Positions 7,731 through 16,800 of a stretch of DNA of 34,258 nt are shown piece by piece. Under the pieces are notes generated by a model. That model saw only the letters and a list, made by a program, of their open reading frames with translations, did not search any database and was not told the origin of the DNA. The translations under genes and the position numbers were made by a program. This DNA is from Anaerolineales bacterium (GTDB taxonomy: Bacteria > Chloroflexota > Anaerolineae > 4572-78 > J111). Positions within the stretch are counted from its first letter, which is position 1. Each line of letters opens with the position of its first letter. The DNA is taken from contig JACKAT010000061.1 of NCBI GenBank assembly GCA_020634935.1, positions 1-34,258 on the forward strand. The letters are read 5' to 3'.

Positions 7731-8486
7731 ATGCTGCCTACCCAACGCTTCTCCAATCGCGTTGAAAACTATATTAAATACCGGCCCAGCTACCCGGCGG
7801 CCGTCATCGATGGGCTCAAGGCGGACTGCCAGTTGACGCCCCAGGCCGTGGTAGCCGATGTCGGCTCCGGTACGGGCTTGCTGTCCCAACTGTTTCTGGC
7901 CAACGGCAATACCGTGTTCGGGGTTGAGCCGAACGCTGAGATGCGGGCGGCGGGCGAAAATCTGCTGCACGCTTATGCCGGCTTCATCAGCGTCGATGGG
8001 GCCGCCGAAGCGACCACCCTGGCCGCTGAGCAGGTCGATTTCGTCACGGCCGGGCAAGCCTTCCATTGGTTCGAAGCCGAGCTGGCCCTGCCGGAATTTC
8101 GGCGGATTCTCAAGCCGCAAGGCTGGATGGTGCTGGTGTGGAACGAACGCCAACCCGACGATCCGTTTCAAGCGGCCTACGAACAACTGCTGCGGCGTCA
8201 CAGCCCGGAGTACAGCGCGGTGAGCCACAAGCGGATCGACGAGCCGGCCTTAGCCGAATTGATGGGGCCGGGCCTGCGGCGGGCGGTACTCGACAATGAC
8301 CAAGTTCTGGATTACGACGGCATCAAAGGGCGCTTATTATCCGCGTCCTACGCGCCCCTGGCCGGGGAAGCGGGCCATCAGGCGATGCTTGAGGAGCTAC
8401 AAGCGCTATATGAGCAGCATCAGGCGCAAGGCCGGGTGAGGTTCAGCTATAAAACCAAGGTGTATTACGCTCAGCGGCAGCGATGA
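7731..8486 (+). CDS. Class I SAM-dependent methyltransferase
   Basis: 251 residues, the usual size for a stand-alone Methyltransf_11/25-type enzyme. Motif I is ADVGSGTGLLS (about 42-52), the acidic end of strand 2 is GVEPNAEM (about 64-71), a motif III-like QAFHW follows (about 109-113), and LKPQGWMVLVWNE (about 127-139) is the typical post-IV strand. The N-terminus RFSNRVENYIKYRPSYP is characteristic of a family of small-molecule methyltransferases that keep the RPxYP motif. The substrate cannot be told from sequence. It is flanked by minus-strand genes on both sides and appears monocistronic. Start chosen for AAAGG 12 nt upstream. Confidence 0.9.
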   Translation: MLPTQRFSNRVENYIKYRPSYPAAVIDGLKADCQLTPQAVVADVGSGTGLLSQLFLANGNTVFGVEPNAEMRAAGENLLHAYAGFISVDGAAEATTLAAEQVDFVTAGQAFHWFEAELALPEFRRILKPQGWMVLVWNERQPDDPFQAAYEQLLRRHSPEYSAVSHKRIDEPALAELMGPGLRRAVLDNDQVLDYDGIKGRLLSASYAPLAGEAGHQAMLEELQALYEQHQAQGRVRFSYKTKVYYAQRQR

Positions 8487-8540
8487 GGTCAGGCGGAAGT
8501 TCCAGTTCGCCTCACCGCCAAACTGTTTTCTTCGCGGCAG

Positions 8541-8580
8541 AGCGGGCGACCGGCGCTGAATAGCCGCCGGTCGGGCCGCT
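8541..8580 (+). terminator. Strong GC hairpin after the methyltransferase gene
   Basis: AGCGGGCGACCGGCG pairs with the segment ending CGCCGGTCGGGCCGCT through about 14 pairs with one bulge. It begins 55 bp after the stop codon. No clear T-run follows, so it may be an imperfect terminator or just a stable structure. A second hairpin, GGCCGG/CCGGCC, sits at 8597-8611. Confidence 0.4.
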
Positions 8581-8654
8581 CGCTTTGGCGCTAAAGGGCC
8601 GGTCACCGGCCTCGTTACTTAATACCACCACTAGGCCGAACAACCTATTTGAAC

Positions 8655-8722
8655 TGCCGAGACGCCAAGAGCACGAAGATTTTTATAAAATCTTAGCGAA
8701 CTTGGCGTCTTAGCGGTGAAAC
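8655..8722. repeat. Inverted repeat of the GACGCCAAG...CTTGGCGTC type
   Basis: The arms CCGAGACGCCAAG and CTTGGCGTCTTAGCGG, with inner arms AAGATTT/AAATCTT, form a long interrupted hairpin. It resembles interspersed repeats found in many Chloroflexota and other large genomes. The rest of 8487-8824 holds the two hairpins noted nearby and no gene I can support. Confidence 0.65.
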
Positions 8723-8824
8723 CTGTCGCACCGGCTGGTGGGTAGCCACTTGAGTTACATAATTGAGATTGATGTTCGTAATACCAAGGCCGCATTGAGT
8801 TCAGCTATTTGGGTCTATTGCGGG

Positions 8825-10993
8825 TTAATTCTCGCAACTAACTATAGTTGGCCCATTAAAACATACGTCACTCCCCTCGCCGCCATCGATCTGATTTGTA
8901 CCCGAACTCCCATCAAGAAGGTCGTCGCCAAGGCCGCCATAGATGGTATCATCACCATCGTTGCCCTTGATGCTGTCATTATCCTGCCCACCTCGTAAAG
9001 TGTCATTTCCAGCACCTCCTTCAAGCTTATCATCGCCAACGTTGCCGTTGATGGTATCATCCCCGAGATCACCGTAGATTTCATCGTTACCGTTTAAGCC
9101 ATAAATGGTGTCCTGGTCTTGGCCACCGCGCAGATTATCGTCGCCATCGCCTCCTTCAATCATATCATTGCCGGTGTTGCCATTGATGAGGTCATCGCCC
9201 TGGTTGCCGTAGATCTTATCATCGCCTTCATCCCCGCAGATGATATCATCACCCTCAAGACCATCGATTACATCATTGCCACCCAAACCCACGATGACGT
9301 CGTTACCGTTTGTCCCGGTCAAAGTATCATCGCCTTCGGTGCCGATGAGAGTGGCTGGTCGGCCGAAACAGGTGGGTACAGGGTTTGTGACGGTCAGTAT
9401 GGGCAGGTAAGCCCGATATCGAGGGCAGGCTTGTTCGCCCGGCTGCAGCATAAAGACCTGTTCGTAGGCATCACAATCTTGGGCCAGAACCATACCGTCC
9501 AGCCACTGGTTGCCCCCATCTAATGTTTGAGCAAATCCCAGCATAATATTTGGTTCGTCGAGATGCCCCTCACTGCCCAAGTCGCTTAAAAGTCGGTTGA
9601 CCTCGTCTTGACCAAGCAGCACTAATTTACTCATTGTGACAGTATTGTAAGCGGCCGGGACTTTACGGTAATCAAATGCCTCAGTTGGGTTGTTGTAACC
9701 GGTATCGGTAAGCTTCAAGTATTCTGTGTTAAAACGCTGGAGGGAGACTTCTATGCCGGCACCGTGAGTCATAATGGGATCGAACCATACTTCTGGATTG
9801 GTTACATATTCTTCCAATTCCTCAATCGTTATGCCGATTGCCTCCTCAATCAATGTCTCCAAAAGATCATTTATTAGCTCTTCAATTGGTTCAAATAGAA
9901 AATCAGGGATAACCTCATTGATAATTACTACGAAGTCGACAAAGGCATCAGGCGCACCGGCCATAGACAACAATTCATCCTCAACATACTTAGCCAGAAT
10001 ATCTTCGGCCTCCCCAACATTCATATCACGCTCGGCATTAAACAGCAACGCTTCAGCAACCTGGTGGCTCACGGCCGGCCATTTTCGCAGACCTTCATCA
10101 ATATCTTTGCGCCACTCTTTTTTGTACTCCTCTTCTAGCAAACAATCGACTTCGTACCACTCACAGTCGTATCCCTCGATATCCTCTTGTAATTCAGCTC
10201 GTATCGTTGAAAAGATGCGCGGGATGGAATACAGCGCATTATCACTGTCTTCAGGCAGCAGTTCATCACCCAGAACCGTACCGGGGCGGGCATCGATCAT
10301 TGTCCGGTAGATAAAATCGGTGTTATCGTCTTCGACATTACTGATGCTCGTTACAAAAAAATTGTCGCCGAAGCCGTTTGCATCCAGCCGTTTGTCGATA
10401 TAGCCTTCCAGCAGGTTATGTTTGATGGCGTTTTCAGGCCCTTCCGGCGGCAAGATGGTAAAGGGCGCCCCGGTAAAGTAGTTGATAAAGGTGTGGGCAT
10501 ACATATCGCCGGCGGCGTGGGTTAAATAACCAACGGTAAAGGCTTTAATGGGATCTGTATCATAAGGCGGCGTATTTGATTGCTCCCATAGGTAGCTAAG
10601 CCAGGCATCAGAGCCACCCTCAACCCCCGTTTCGTTGGCGTGAGGATGAATAATCAGTTGCCCGGTTAGAATATCCGGGTAAGCGTCGGGACCTAGCAGG
10701 CCGGCCCGATATTGTGGAGCATGGTTTTGGAGAGCTGTTAGAATGTTGGGGGCAACCGCATAGTCGCCAATCTTACCGATGATCTGGCCTTGTTTATAAT
10801 CGACCCGATTGATGGTGACGTAACCATCATCCAAGGCATCGTTCAGGGCAATATCGGCCAGATAAACGTGGGTGGTTGGTTTCCAAGCCAGGGCAAAGTT
10901 GGGCAAAATCAAGTTCGATAGTAACGAGATAATTAAACTTGATAAAATCAGTTTTAGTCGTCGTTCTTTGTAAGCGAACATTTGGCTATTCAA
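8825..10993 (-). CDS. Secreted zinc-dependent phospholipase C with C-terminal RTX repeats
   Basis: 722 residues from TTG 10993, chosen because AAAGGA (11001-11006) lies 7 nt upstream; the first ATG is four codons in. A signal peptide ends FALA-W37, so cleavage would leave Trp as residue 1. Bacterial zinc-dependent phospholipase C (alpha-toxin family) uses that Trp as a zinc ligand. Other expected ligands can be placed: His41, Asp102 or Asp106, His115 or His117, His158, Asp162, His166, His190 and Glu194, in the order and spacing of the family (HAAGDMYAH, HNLLE). Residues about 195-545 are unassigned and contain very acidic helices. Residues about 551-711 are 18 consecutive GGxGxD nonapeptides, the calcium-binding beta-roll of RTX proteins. 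A hydrophobic AYLPIL segment precedes the roll. Likely an extracellular lipase or lecithinase. Confidence 0.88.
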   Translation of the reverse strand: MNSQMFAYKERRLKLILSSLIISLLSNLILPNFALAWKPTTHVYLADIALNDALDDGYVTINRVDYKQGQIIGKIGDYAVAPNILTALQNHAPQYRAGLLGPDAYPDILTGQLIIHPHANETGVEGGSDAWLSYLWEQSNTPPYDTDPIKAFTVGYLTHAAGDMYAHTFINYFTGAPFTILPPEGPENAIKHNLLEGYIDKRLDANGFGDNFFVTSISNVEDDNTDFIYRTMIDARPGTVLGDELLPEDSDNALYSIPRIFSTIRAELQEDIEGYDCEWYEVDCLLEEEYKKEWRKDIDEGLRKWPAVSHQVAEALLFNAERDMNVGEAEDILAKYVEDELLSMAGAPDAFVDFVVIINEVIPDFLFEPIEELINDLLETLIEEAIGITIEELEEYVTNPEVWFDPIMTHGAGIEVSLQRFNTEYLKLTDTGYNNPTEAFDYRKVPAAYNTVTMSKLVLLGQDEVNRLLSDLGSEGHLDEPNIMLGFAQTLDGGNQWLDGMVLAQDCDAYEQVFMLQPGEQACPRYRAYLPILTVTNPVPTCFGRPATLIGTEGDDTLTGTNGNDVIVGLGGNDVIDGLEGDDIICGDEGDDKIYGNQGDDLINGNTGNDMIEGGDGDDNLRGGQDQDTIYGLNGNDEIYGDLGDDTINGNVGDDKLEGGAGNDTLRGGQDNDSIKGNDGDDTIYGGLGDDLLDGSSGTNQIDGGEGSDVCFNGPTIVSCEN

Positions 10994-11000
10994 GGTTCCA

Positions 11001-11006
11001 TCCTTT
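11001..11006 (-). promoter_or_regulatory. Ribosome binding site supporting a TTG start
   Basis: On the minus strand AAAGGA lies 7 nt before TTG 10993. The first in-frame ATG (10981) would be 19 nt away, so TTG is favoured as the start of the phospholipase. Confidence 0.6.
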
Positions 11007-11069
11007 CTTTATTATTCGTTCAGATGATTGATACGGTCGCTTCCAAAAGCCGTGAGGCTTGGGTAGAGT

Positions 11070-11113
11070 GGCGGACAATGCCTTAGCCGCTGAGGCAATG
11101 TCTGTAGACCGCC
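11070..11113. other. Nested hairpin in the gap between minus-strand genes
   Basis: TGCCTTAG (11079-11086) pairs with CTGAGGCA (11090-11097) around a 3-nt loop, with an outer GCGG/CCGC pair at 11071-11074 and 11109-11112. It lies between the stop of the small minus-strand gene and the phospholipase start. It may act as terminator, processing site or repeat; no T-run is seen. Confidence 0.4.
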
Positions 11114-11175
11114 TCGCATGCTTAAATACTCAGACGACGGCGGCCTATGGCTTATCTTTTTGATAACGGTTCAGC

Positions 11176-11388
11176 TTATCCCTTCTTTAATTGATTGGTA
11201 AGCCATGAAACGACTTGAGGGCTATACTGTATTACCAGTGCCGTGCCATAAATTACCCCTTGAGCGCCCACCTCAATCACCTTAGCGGTTTCTTTTGAAC
11301 ACCCACAGGTCTGGGCTAACCCACTGGCCATCTTACCTATCCCCTGAATCCGGGTCCTGACATCATCATGATTTTGATCGTTATGCAT
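11176..11388 (-). CDS. Small protein of unknown function with one hydrophobic segment
   Basis: 70 residues from ATG 11388, which has AAAGGAGT four to five bases upstream. The frame is open to 11475, but the longer form has no such site. The N-terminal third is polar and His/Asn/Asp-rich; a CGC pair occurs near residue 30; the C-terminal half, VIYGTALVIQYSPQVVSWL, could be a single membrane or amphipathic helix and ends in KKG. No family is recognised. Size, lysine-rich end and hydrophobic helix would suit a small membrane-active peptide, but nothing proves that. It is divergent from the STAND operon that begins at 11685, 296 bp away. Confidence 0.6.
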   Translation of the reverse strand: MHNDQNHDDVRTRIQGIGKMASGLAQTCGCSKETAKVIEVGAQGVIYGTALVIQYSPQVVSWLTNQLKKG

Positions 11389-11392
11389 ATTG

Positions 11393-11400
11393 ACTCCTTT
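11393..11400 (-). promoter_or_regulatory. Ribosome binding site deciding start 11388
   Basis: AAAGGAGT on the minus strand, with GGAG five bases before ATG 11388. This is one of the best Shine-Dalgarno matches in the window and rules against the longer frame beginning at 11475. Confidence 0.7.
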
Positions 11401-11559
11401 TCTTCTATTGCTTATTTGTTTAGATTTGTTTTCCCAGAGTTGAGTAACAGCAGCTGCTAATTTGGCTTTATCCACCTTGATAAGCTTGATATCGATTGTA
11501 AGGGTGAATCGCTCTCAAGTCCTGAGTTAACTCTGGGCCAAGGCTGAGCCGATTGCCCT

Positions 11560-11585
11560 CAGGGTTGGCTCAGGGTTGGCTCAGG
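11560..11585. repeat. Short tandem repeat CAGGGTTGGCT
   Basis: Two full 11-bp copies and a partial third, about 45-65 bp upstream of the promoter at 11627. The position would suit an operator for the operon, but that is inference. Confidence 0.55.
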
Positions 11586-11626
11586 CTTCTTGAATTGATT
11601 TGAGGCAGAATGATGCAGCCAGGTAA

Positions 11627-11655
11627 TTGGTTGTTTGGGCATGGAATGTTAAAAT
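11627..11655 (+). promoter_or_regulatory. Promoter of the STAND/phosphatase operon
   Basis: -35 TTGGTT (11627-11632), 17-bp spacer, -10 TAAAAT (11650-11655). A transcript starting near 11662 would carry the AAGGAG at 11672-11677 and ATG 11685, and would exclude the upstream ATG at 11610. Confidence 0.5.
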
Positions 11656-11671
11656 TGGGGCCAACGTTACT

Positions 11672-11677
11672 AAGGAG
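11672..11677 (+). promoter_or_regulatory. Ribosome binding site deciding start 11685
   Basis: AAGGAG seven bases before ATG 11685. The frame extends upstream to 11610, but that ATG has no comparable site and lies ahead of the predicted promoter. Confidence 0.7.
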
Positions 11678-11684
11678 AAGAAGT

Positions 11685-13112
11685 ATGGCCAGTAATCGCT
11701 CGTGGAAAACATACGAAGCTACTTATCGAGCCAAGGAGATGAAAGTCCTGGCCAACTGGATTATGGCCGGCCTTAGCGGGGCTGTGGTTGGGCTGCCGGG
11801 CTGCGGCCGATCGAACTTACTGGGCTTTCTGTGTAATCGAGTTGAAGTGATGAAAGCGTATTTACCCGTGCGGGATCATCCATTTGTAGTGGTGCCGGTT
11901 GATCTTAATGATCTACTCATCAATGATTTATCTACATTCTATCGGATTTTTCTCCGCGCGTTTTATCGTTACCTCAACCATCTTGACCCGGAGTTTCAGA
12001 CAATGGTCACCGAACTTTATCAGCAATATCAGGCCGAGCCAGATTTTTTTGTGGTTCAAAGCGCGATTTATGATTTGTTGAAAGCATTTCAAGAGCGCCA
12101 GGTCCAGGTTGTGTTAGTTCTGAATCGATTTGAAGATTTCTATGAAGCCGCTACGGTTCAGATGTTAAACGCGCTACGGGGGCTGCGGGATAACTTTAGA
12201 GATACTCTCTCCTTTTTTATCGGTATGCCGCAGGCAGTGGCCTATCTCGCCAACCCAACAGGATTAGGCAATATGTATGAATTACTGGACAATCAGGTTT
12301 GTTGGGTCGGGCCGATGTCAGACGCCGACGCCCAGGCGGTTATTACCCAGGAAACGTTTGCCGCCCAAAGACCATTACCCGAACGTGAGCGGGCTCAAAT
12401 GCTTCAGCTTACTGGTCGTTTTCCCGCTCTATTAAAAGCGGTCTGTGGTTGGTGGTTGACCCAGCCAGAGCGTCCTCCCCTTGAAGCCTGGACAAGCCTT
12501 CTGCTGGTTGAGCGCAGTGTGCAGCACCGATTGTCTAAAATTTGGAACTTTTTGACTCAGGAAGAGCAATATGCCCTGACCGAAATTCAAAAGATGCAAG
12601 GGCAACTCCTGGGCAAACCAACGCGACAAACCGAAGCAGGGTTCAAGAAATTAACCAACCAATACTCCAGGGTGATGGAAGGTTTGGTTATAAAAGGCGT
12701 ATGTGAGCCGCAGGGAAATCAATGGCGAATTCTGGGCGATCTCCTCGATGGCTATATTAGACAGAGCGGCCAACCAAGCCGAGGTCGAATATGGCAAGAT
12801 GACCAAAACAGCCTCTTTCAAGGTAATTCCCGGCTTAACGATCTGACCGAGCTACAAGACCGAGTGTTAACTTACTTCCTTGCGCATCCCCACAAAAAAT
12901 TGACTCACACGGATATCATTTATAATTCCTGGCCGGACCGTAAATTAAAAAAGGGTGTCGCCCCTGAGTCGTTATATACGCTCATCAAAGAACTACGGTC
13001 TAAGATAGAGCCGGGACAAGGAACTTACCATTACATTGTCAATTGGCGCGGGGAACCGGAGGGCGGCTACCAATTCTTCCCTGAAGGCCGCCCTGATACA
13101 GGGGGAGCCTGA
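11685..13112 (+). CDS. AAA-type ATPase with C-terminal winged-helix DNA-binding domain
   Basis: 475 residues. An N-terminal P-loop domain has GLPGCGRSN (about 36-44), which fits Walker A except that the invariant lysine is arginine. The Walker B-like segment VVLVLNRFED (about 142-151) has Asn where Asp is usual, with acidic residues following. FFIGMPQ (about 177-183) looks like a sensor-1 strand. Residues about 388-468 form a winged helix of the OmpR/PhoB Trans_reg_C type (LTHTDIIYNSWP, then the wing ending GGYQF). The design is that of an ATPase coupled to transcription control or DNA targeting. The altered P-loop may mean binding without hydrolysis, or an inactive STAND-like scaffold. It is the first gene of an operon: its stop is one base before the next ATG. 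Confidence 0.82.
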   Translation: MASNRSWKTYEATYRAKEMKVLANWIMAGLSGAVVGLPGCGRSNLLGFLCNRVEVMKAYLPVRDHPFVVVPVDLNDLLINDLSTFYRIFLRAFYRYLNHLDPEFQTMVTELYQQYQAEPDFFVVQSAIYDLLKAFQERQVQVVLVLNRFEDFYEAATVQMLNALRGLRDNFRDTLSFFIGMPQAVAYLANPTGLGNMYELLDNQVCWVGPMSDADAQAVITQETFAAQRPLPERERAQMLQLTGRFPALLKAVCGWWLTQPERPPLEAWTSLLLVERSVQHRLSKIWNFLTQEEQYALTEIQKMQGQLLGKPTRQTEAGFKKLTNQYSRVMEGLVIKGVCEPQGNQWRILGDLLDGYIRQSGQPSRGRIWQDDQNSLFQGNSRLNDLTELQDRVLTYFLAHPHKKLTHTDIIYNSWPDRKLKKGVAPESLYTLIKELRSKIEPGQGTYHYIVNWRGEPEGGYQFFPEGRPDTGGA

Positions 13113-13113
13113 T

Positions 13114-13881
13114 ATGTCTCAGCCTTTAGCCCCTTTAGCTGATAATACTATCCGGCAACTGATAACTTGGGTTCGTCAGGGTGGAAAAATCGGGCTGAGT
13201 TACTTTAACCGCAGTCAAGCACGTTATAAAGCCAATCAAACATTGGTCACTGAGGCCGACCTCAAGATCGAGCAGTTTCTGGTCGAGCATTTTCGGACGG
13301 CCTTTCCCGAATATGGCCTGTTAAGCGAAGAGGGGTATCGCAGCCCCAATTGGGATAATCAGGCGGCTGTTTGGGCTATCGATCCCCTAGACGGCACTTC
13401 GGTTTTTAGTCAGGGGTTACCGGGCTGGGGCATCTCGATCGGCTTGCTTATCCAAGGTCAACCGGCGTTCGGCATGTTTTATTTGCCCCTCACCGACGAT
13501 TTAGCCATCTCATCGACTACCCACCGTCAAACCGTGCGGACCCACTGGCCGAAAAACGGCTTTTTGGCCGTTGATGCCAGTGCGCACCGGCAGTTTGATT
13601 TAGGGCGGATTCCAGGTATTCGCGCCCTGGGCAGCGTCGGAGCCAACCTTATCTACACCGCTCGAGGTGCAGCTACTGCCGCTCTACTGCCCAAAGCCCG
13701 CCTATGGGATCTGGTCGGCGGTGCGACCATTCTGACCGCCGCCGGAGGTGAATTGCGATATTTGTCGGGCGCCTCAATTGATTACCTGGGCTTGCTTGAT
13801 GGTGAATTAGCCCCGGAGCCAATTATCGCCGGCCACCCGGCGGTATTAGACCAACTTCAACAGACCATTCGACGAATATAA
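13114..13881 (+). CDS. Inositol monophosphatase-family phosphatase
   Basis: 255 residues, normal for the family. Metal-binding motifs are present: VTEADL (Asp49), LLSEEG (Glu72, Glu73), WAIDPLDGTSVF (Asp90, Asp93) and LWDLVGGA (Asp199). The enzyme should be a magnesium-dependent, lithium-sensitive-type phosphomonoesterase; family members act on inositol phosphate, fructose 1,6-bisphosphate, histidinol phosphate or 3'-phosphoadenosine nucleotides, and the substrate cannot be chosen from sequence. ATG 13114 has GGGGGAG six bases upstream and begins one base after the previous stop; the longer frame from 13036 overlaps that gene and is not needed. The next gene starts 11 nt after its stop. Its place between two NTPase genes suggests a dedicated signalling role rather than housekeeping. 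Confidence 0.9.
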   Translation: MSQPLAPLADNTIRQLITWVRQGGKIGLSYFNRSQARYKANQTLVTEADLKIEQFLVEHFRTAFPEYGLLSEEGYRSPNWDNQAAVWAIDPLDGTSVFSQGLPGWGISIGLLIQGQPAFGMFYLPLTDDLAISSTTHRQTVRTHWPKNGFLAVDASAHRQFDLGRIPGIRALGSVGANLIYTARGAATAALLPKARLWDLVGGATILTAAGGELRYLSGASIDYLGLLDGELAPEPIIAGHPAVLDQLQQTIRRI

Positions 13882-13892
13882 CGAGAGAGTCG

Positions 13893-16800
13893 ATGAAAAA
13901 GCCAAGCATTGATAATGTCACGAATTTACCCCTATCAAACGTTCAACAACAAATTCTTGAAATAATGTTCGCCGGATATGATCGCCTAACCATCAACAGC
14001 GAGTTCTCTGATGGCTTTGGCGGAGCGCGAGTACTTCAGATTTTACCCAGCCGAAAGAAGACCTCGCCCCCGCCTGAAATGCCGGTGGTGGTAAAATTGG
14101 GCGCCAAAAACATTATCGATCGTGAATTCAAAGCCTATACAAACCACCTTAAGGACGTATTGCCTCATACGATAGGCATCAAGAACGAACCCACTTATCT
14201 TGAAAATCAGGGGGGTATCTACTACCCCCTGCTCGGCAGCGGCATTTTTGAAGTCGTCAACCTGCTCGATTATATCCGAGAGACGAGTATTAGTGAGATT
14301 CATAAAGTGCTTGAAGTACTTATGGATGTCATCGAGCGGATGGTGCGTTATAATGAAGCTCGCAGCCAATATAATGTTCGCCTGAGCTATGATCGCCTTT
14401 TGCCGCTTAACCTGTTAATTGACCAGGCTGCTCCACCCTTTGGGGCAACAGTTCACGTCATTCGACCCGATCAACTCCCTACCCAACCATTACACGTTAA
14501 TGATTATGTACGGGTTGAAGGGTTTGCCGTGGTAAAGAATGACCCGGGCCGTCAAACCGTGACCCTAAATATTCCAGAGGAAATGATCGGTCTGCCAACG
14601 GCATACTACCTGCGGTTTCAATCTATCAATCCTGACCAGGTTCCTGATTTCGGGACTATCATGCCGGCGATAGAAGGAAGGATTCTTCAAACTCGGGATG
14701 ATTTCTTTCGGTCGGAGATTAATAGAATGTTCCAGTCTGATAATCTGGAATTTGATTTATCGAACGAAACGCTCTTGTTTCCAGAGAGGGTAACACTCTC
14801 CAATCCTTTGTTCGCTCTTAATGCGTTTTTGAATCGTCGACATGACCTCAAGTGGACTACGATCCATGGGGATATGAATTTTAGAAATGTGCTCATCAAT
14901 ATCAAAACCGGCGATGTCAATATCATCGATTACTCCGAGGCCCGCCAGGATCACGCTCTCTATGATTTCTTACGATTAGAGACGGAGGTAATGGTTAGTT
15001 ATATCCCACAATTGATGGCTAAATACAATCTTTCTCCCGTGCCGCATATCCGCGACTTTTATCATCAACTTCATTGGTACAGTTTCTATCGTGGATCGGA
15101 AAGTTTTGTACCTCATCTCCCCCATCCGGCGCTAAAGAAGCCGCTGGAAATGCTGCGCTTTATCCGCAAAACGGCCCAACGATATCTGTTTGCGTTTAAC
15201 AAGCACGAAGAGTATTACCAAGCTCTAATTGCCTACCTACTGGGGGCGTTAAAATTCGAAAATTTGACCAACGTTAAGGGGGCTTATCCCCCCAAGAAGG
15301 TCGCTTTTGTGGCTGCGGCCACTTTGGCAGGGATGGTTAAAGGTGAGTTTGGTAAGCAGCCGCCGCCCTGCCCTTACCGGGGATTAAAGGCTTTTGATGT
15401 CGAACACGCGCCCTTTTTTTTCGGACGAGAAGAGGTGATTCAGCAGCTATTGGAACGACTTCAACAAATGGTCGCTCTAGAAGCCGAATTTATTAGGGAG
15501 ATACATTACGATTACTATTCTTCATCGGCACAGAAACCGGCGGCTGATCAGCCTCGTTTACTGGCTCTGGTCGGGGCTTCTGGCAGTGGCAAATCTTCGC
15601 TGGCTCGAGCCGGGCTTATTGGTAGTATAAAACAAGGAGACCTTACGGGCAGTGAAAGTTGGCCGATTATTATCTTGCGTCCGAAAGACAACCCTCTGGA
15701 AAGTTTATCTCGTACGTTACAAGCCCAATTTGAAAAACATCCTCACCTAGGTCAAATCCAAAAACAGTTGTACGACCTACCCAGTAAGATAGATACACTA
15801 CACCGAGTCGTTGAGGAAATTCTCAGTGATGCAGTGCTATCTCAGAAGGTTTTGGTGTTCGTCGATCAATTTGAAGAAGTTTTTTCTCAAGAAGAGAATA
15901 TCGAACGGCGACAAGCATTTCTGGATAATCTTCTATACGCAGCTCAGGTTGAAAATGGGCGAACGATTGTCCTTTTTACTTTGCGAGCGGATTATTACGA
16001 TAAATTTATTACATTGACCGAGTGGGGAAAGATCTTACCGGTGCATCAGGTAAACGTATTACCCTTAAAGAAAGCCCAACTTCACCAGGCCATCGAGCTA
16101 CCGGCTACCAAAGCCGGCTGCACTTTTGAGCCTGGCCTGGTTGAACAGATCGTCCATGAAGTAGAAAACCAGCCCAGATCGCTACCGTTGCTACAGCATG
16201 CCTTGCTGGAGTTATGGGAGAGCCAGGTACACCAGGCGGAGGAAAGTAATTATCAGCAAGCGCAATTCCGCATCACAAAAACGGCTTATGAGAAGATTGG
16301 CGGGGTGGCCGGTGCCTTACAGCGACGCGCCGACGCCGAATATTACAAACTGTCCAGATCGCAACAGAAATTGTGTCAAGATATTTTTCTCCGTTTGGTA
16401 AAAACCGGCGACGGAGAGATAGTGAATAAGCAAGAAGTTTTGTTGCAGGAATTACTTAATTTAGCGTCAAATCCAGCAGAAGTACAAACCGTCATCAATA
16501 ACTTGGCTGCCGAAGATGCCCGATTACTAACTATTACCAGTGCCGGAGAGAAAGACCGACACAAGCTAGAGGAGATGGTTACTGATAGCCATACCTATGT
16601 AGAAATTGCCCATGAGGCCCTTATTGCCCATTGGGAACATTTGCAACAGTGGATTGCAGTGTACCAGGAGTCGCTACATATTCGCGACGATTTAAATAGA
16701 GCAGCAGCAGTGTGGCAAAAAGAAAACAGGGATGACAGCTATCTTTGGCATGGGGCGCGATTATTCACCGCTGAAGAGTGGTATAACAGGGGCGAGTTAC

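Noticed and set aside
9119..9523. Plus-strand 134-codon frame
   Set aside because: Shadow of the RTX repeat codons in the phospholipase gene.
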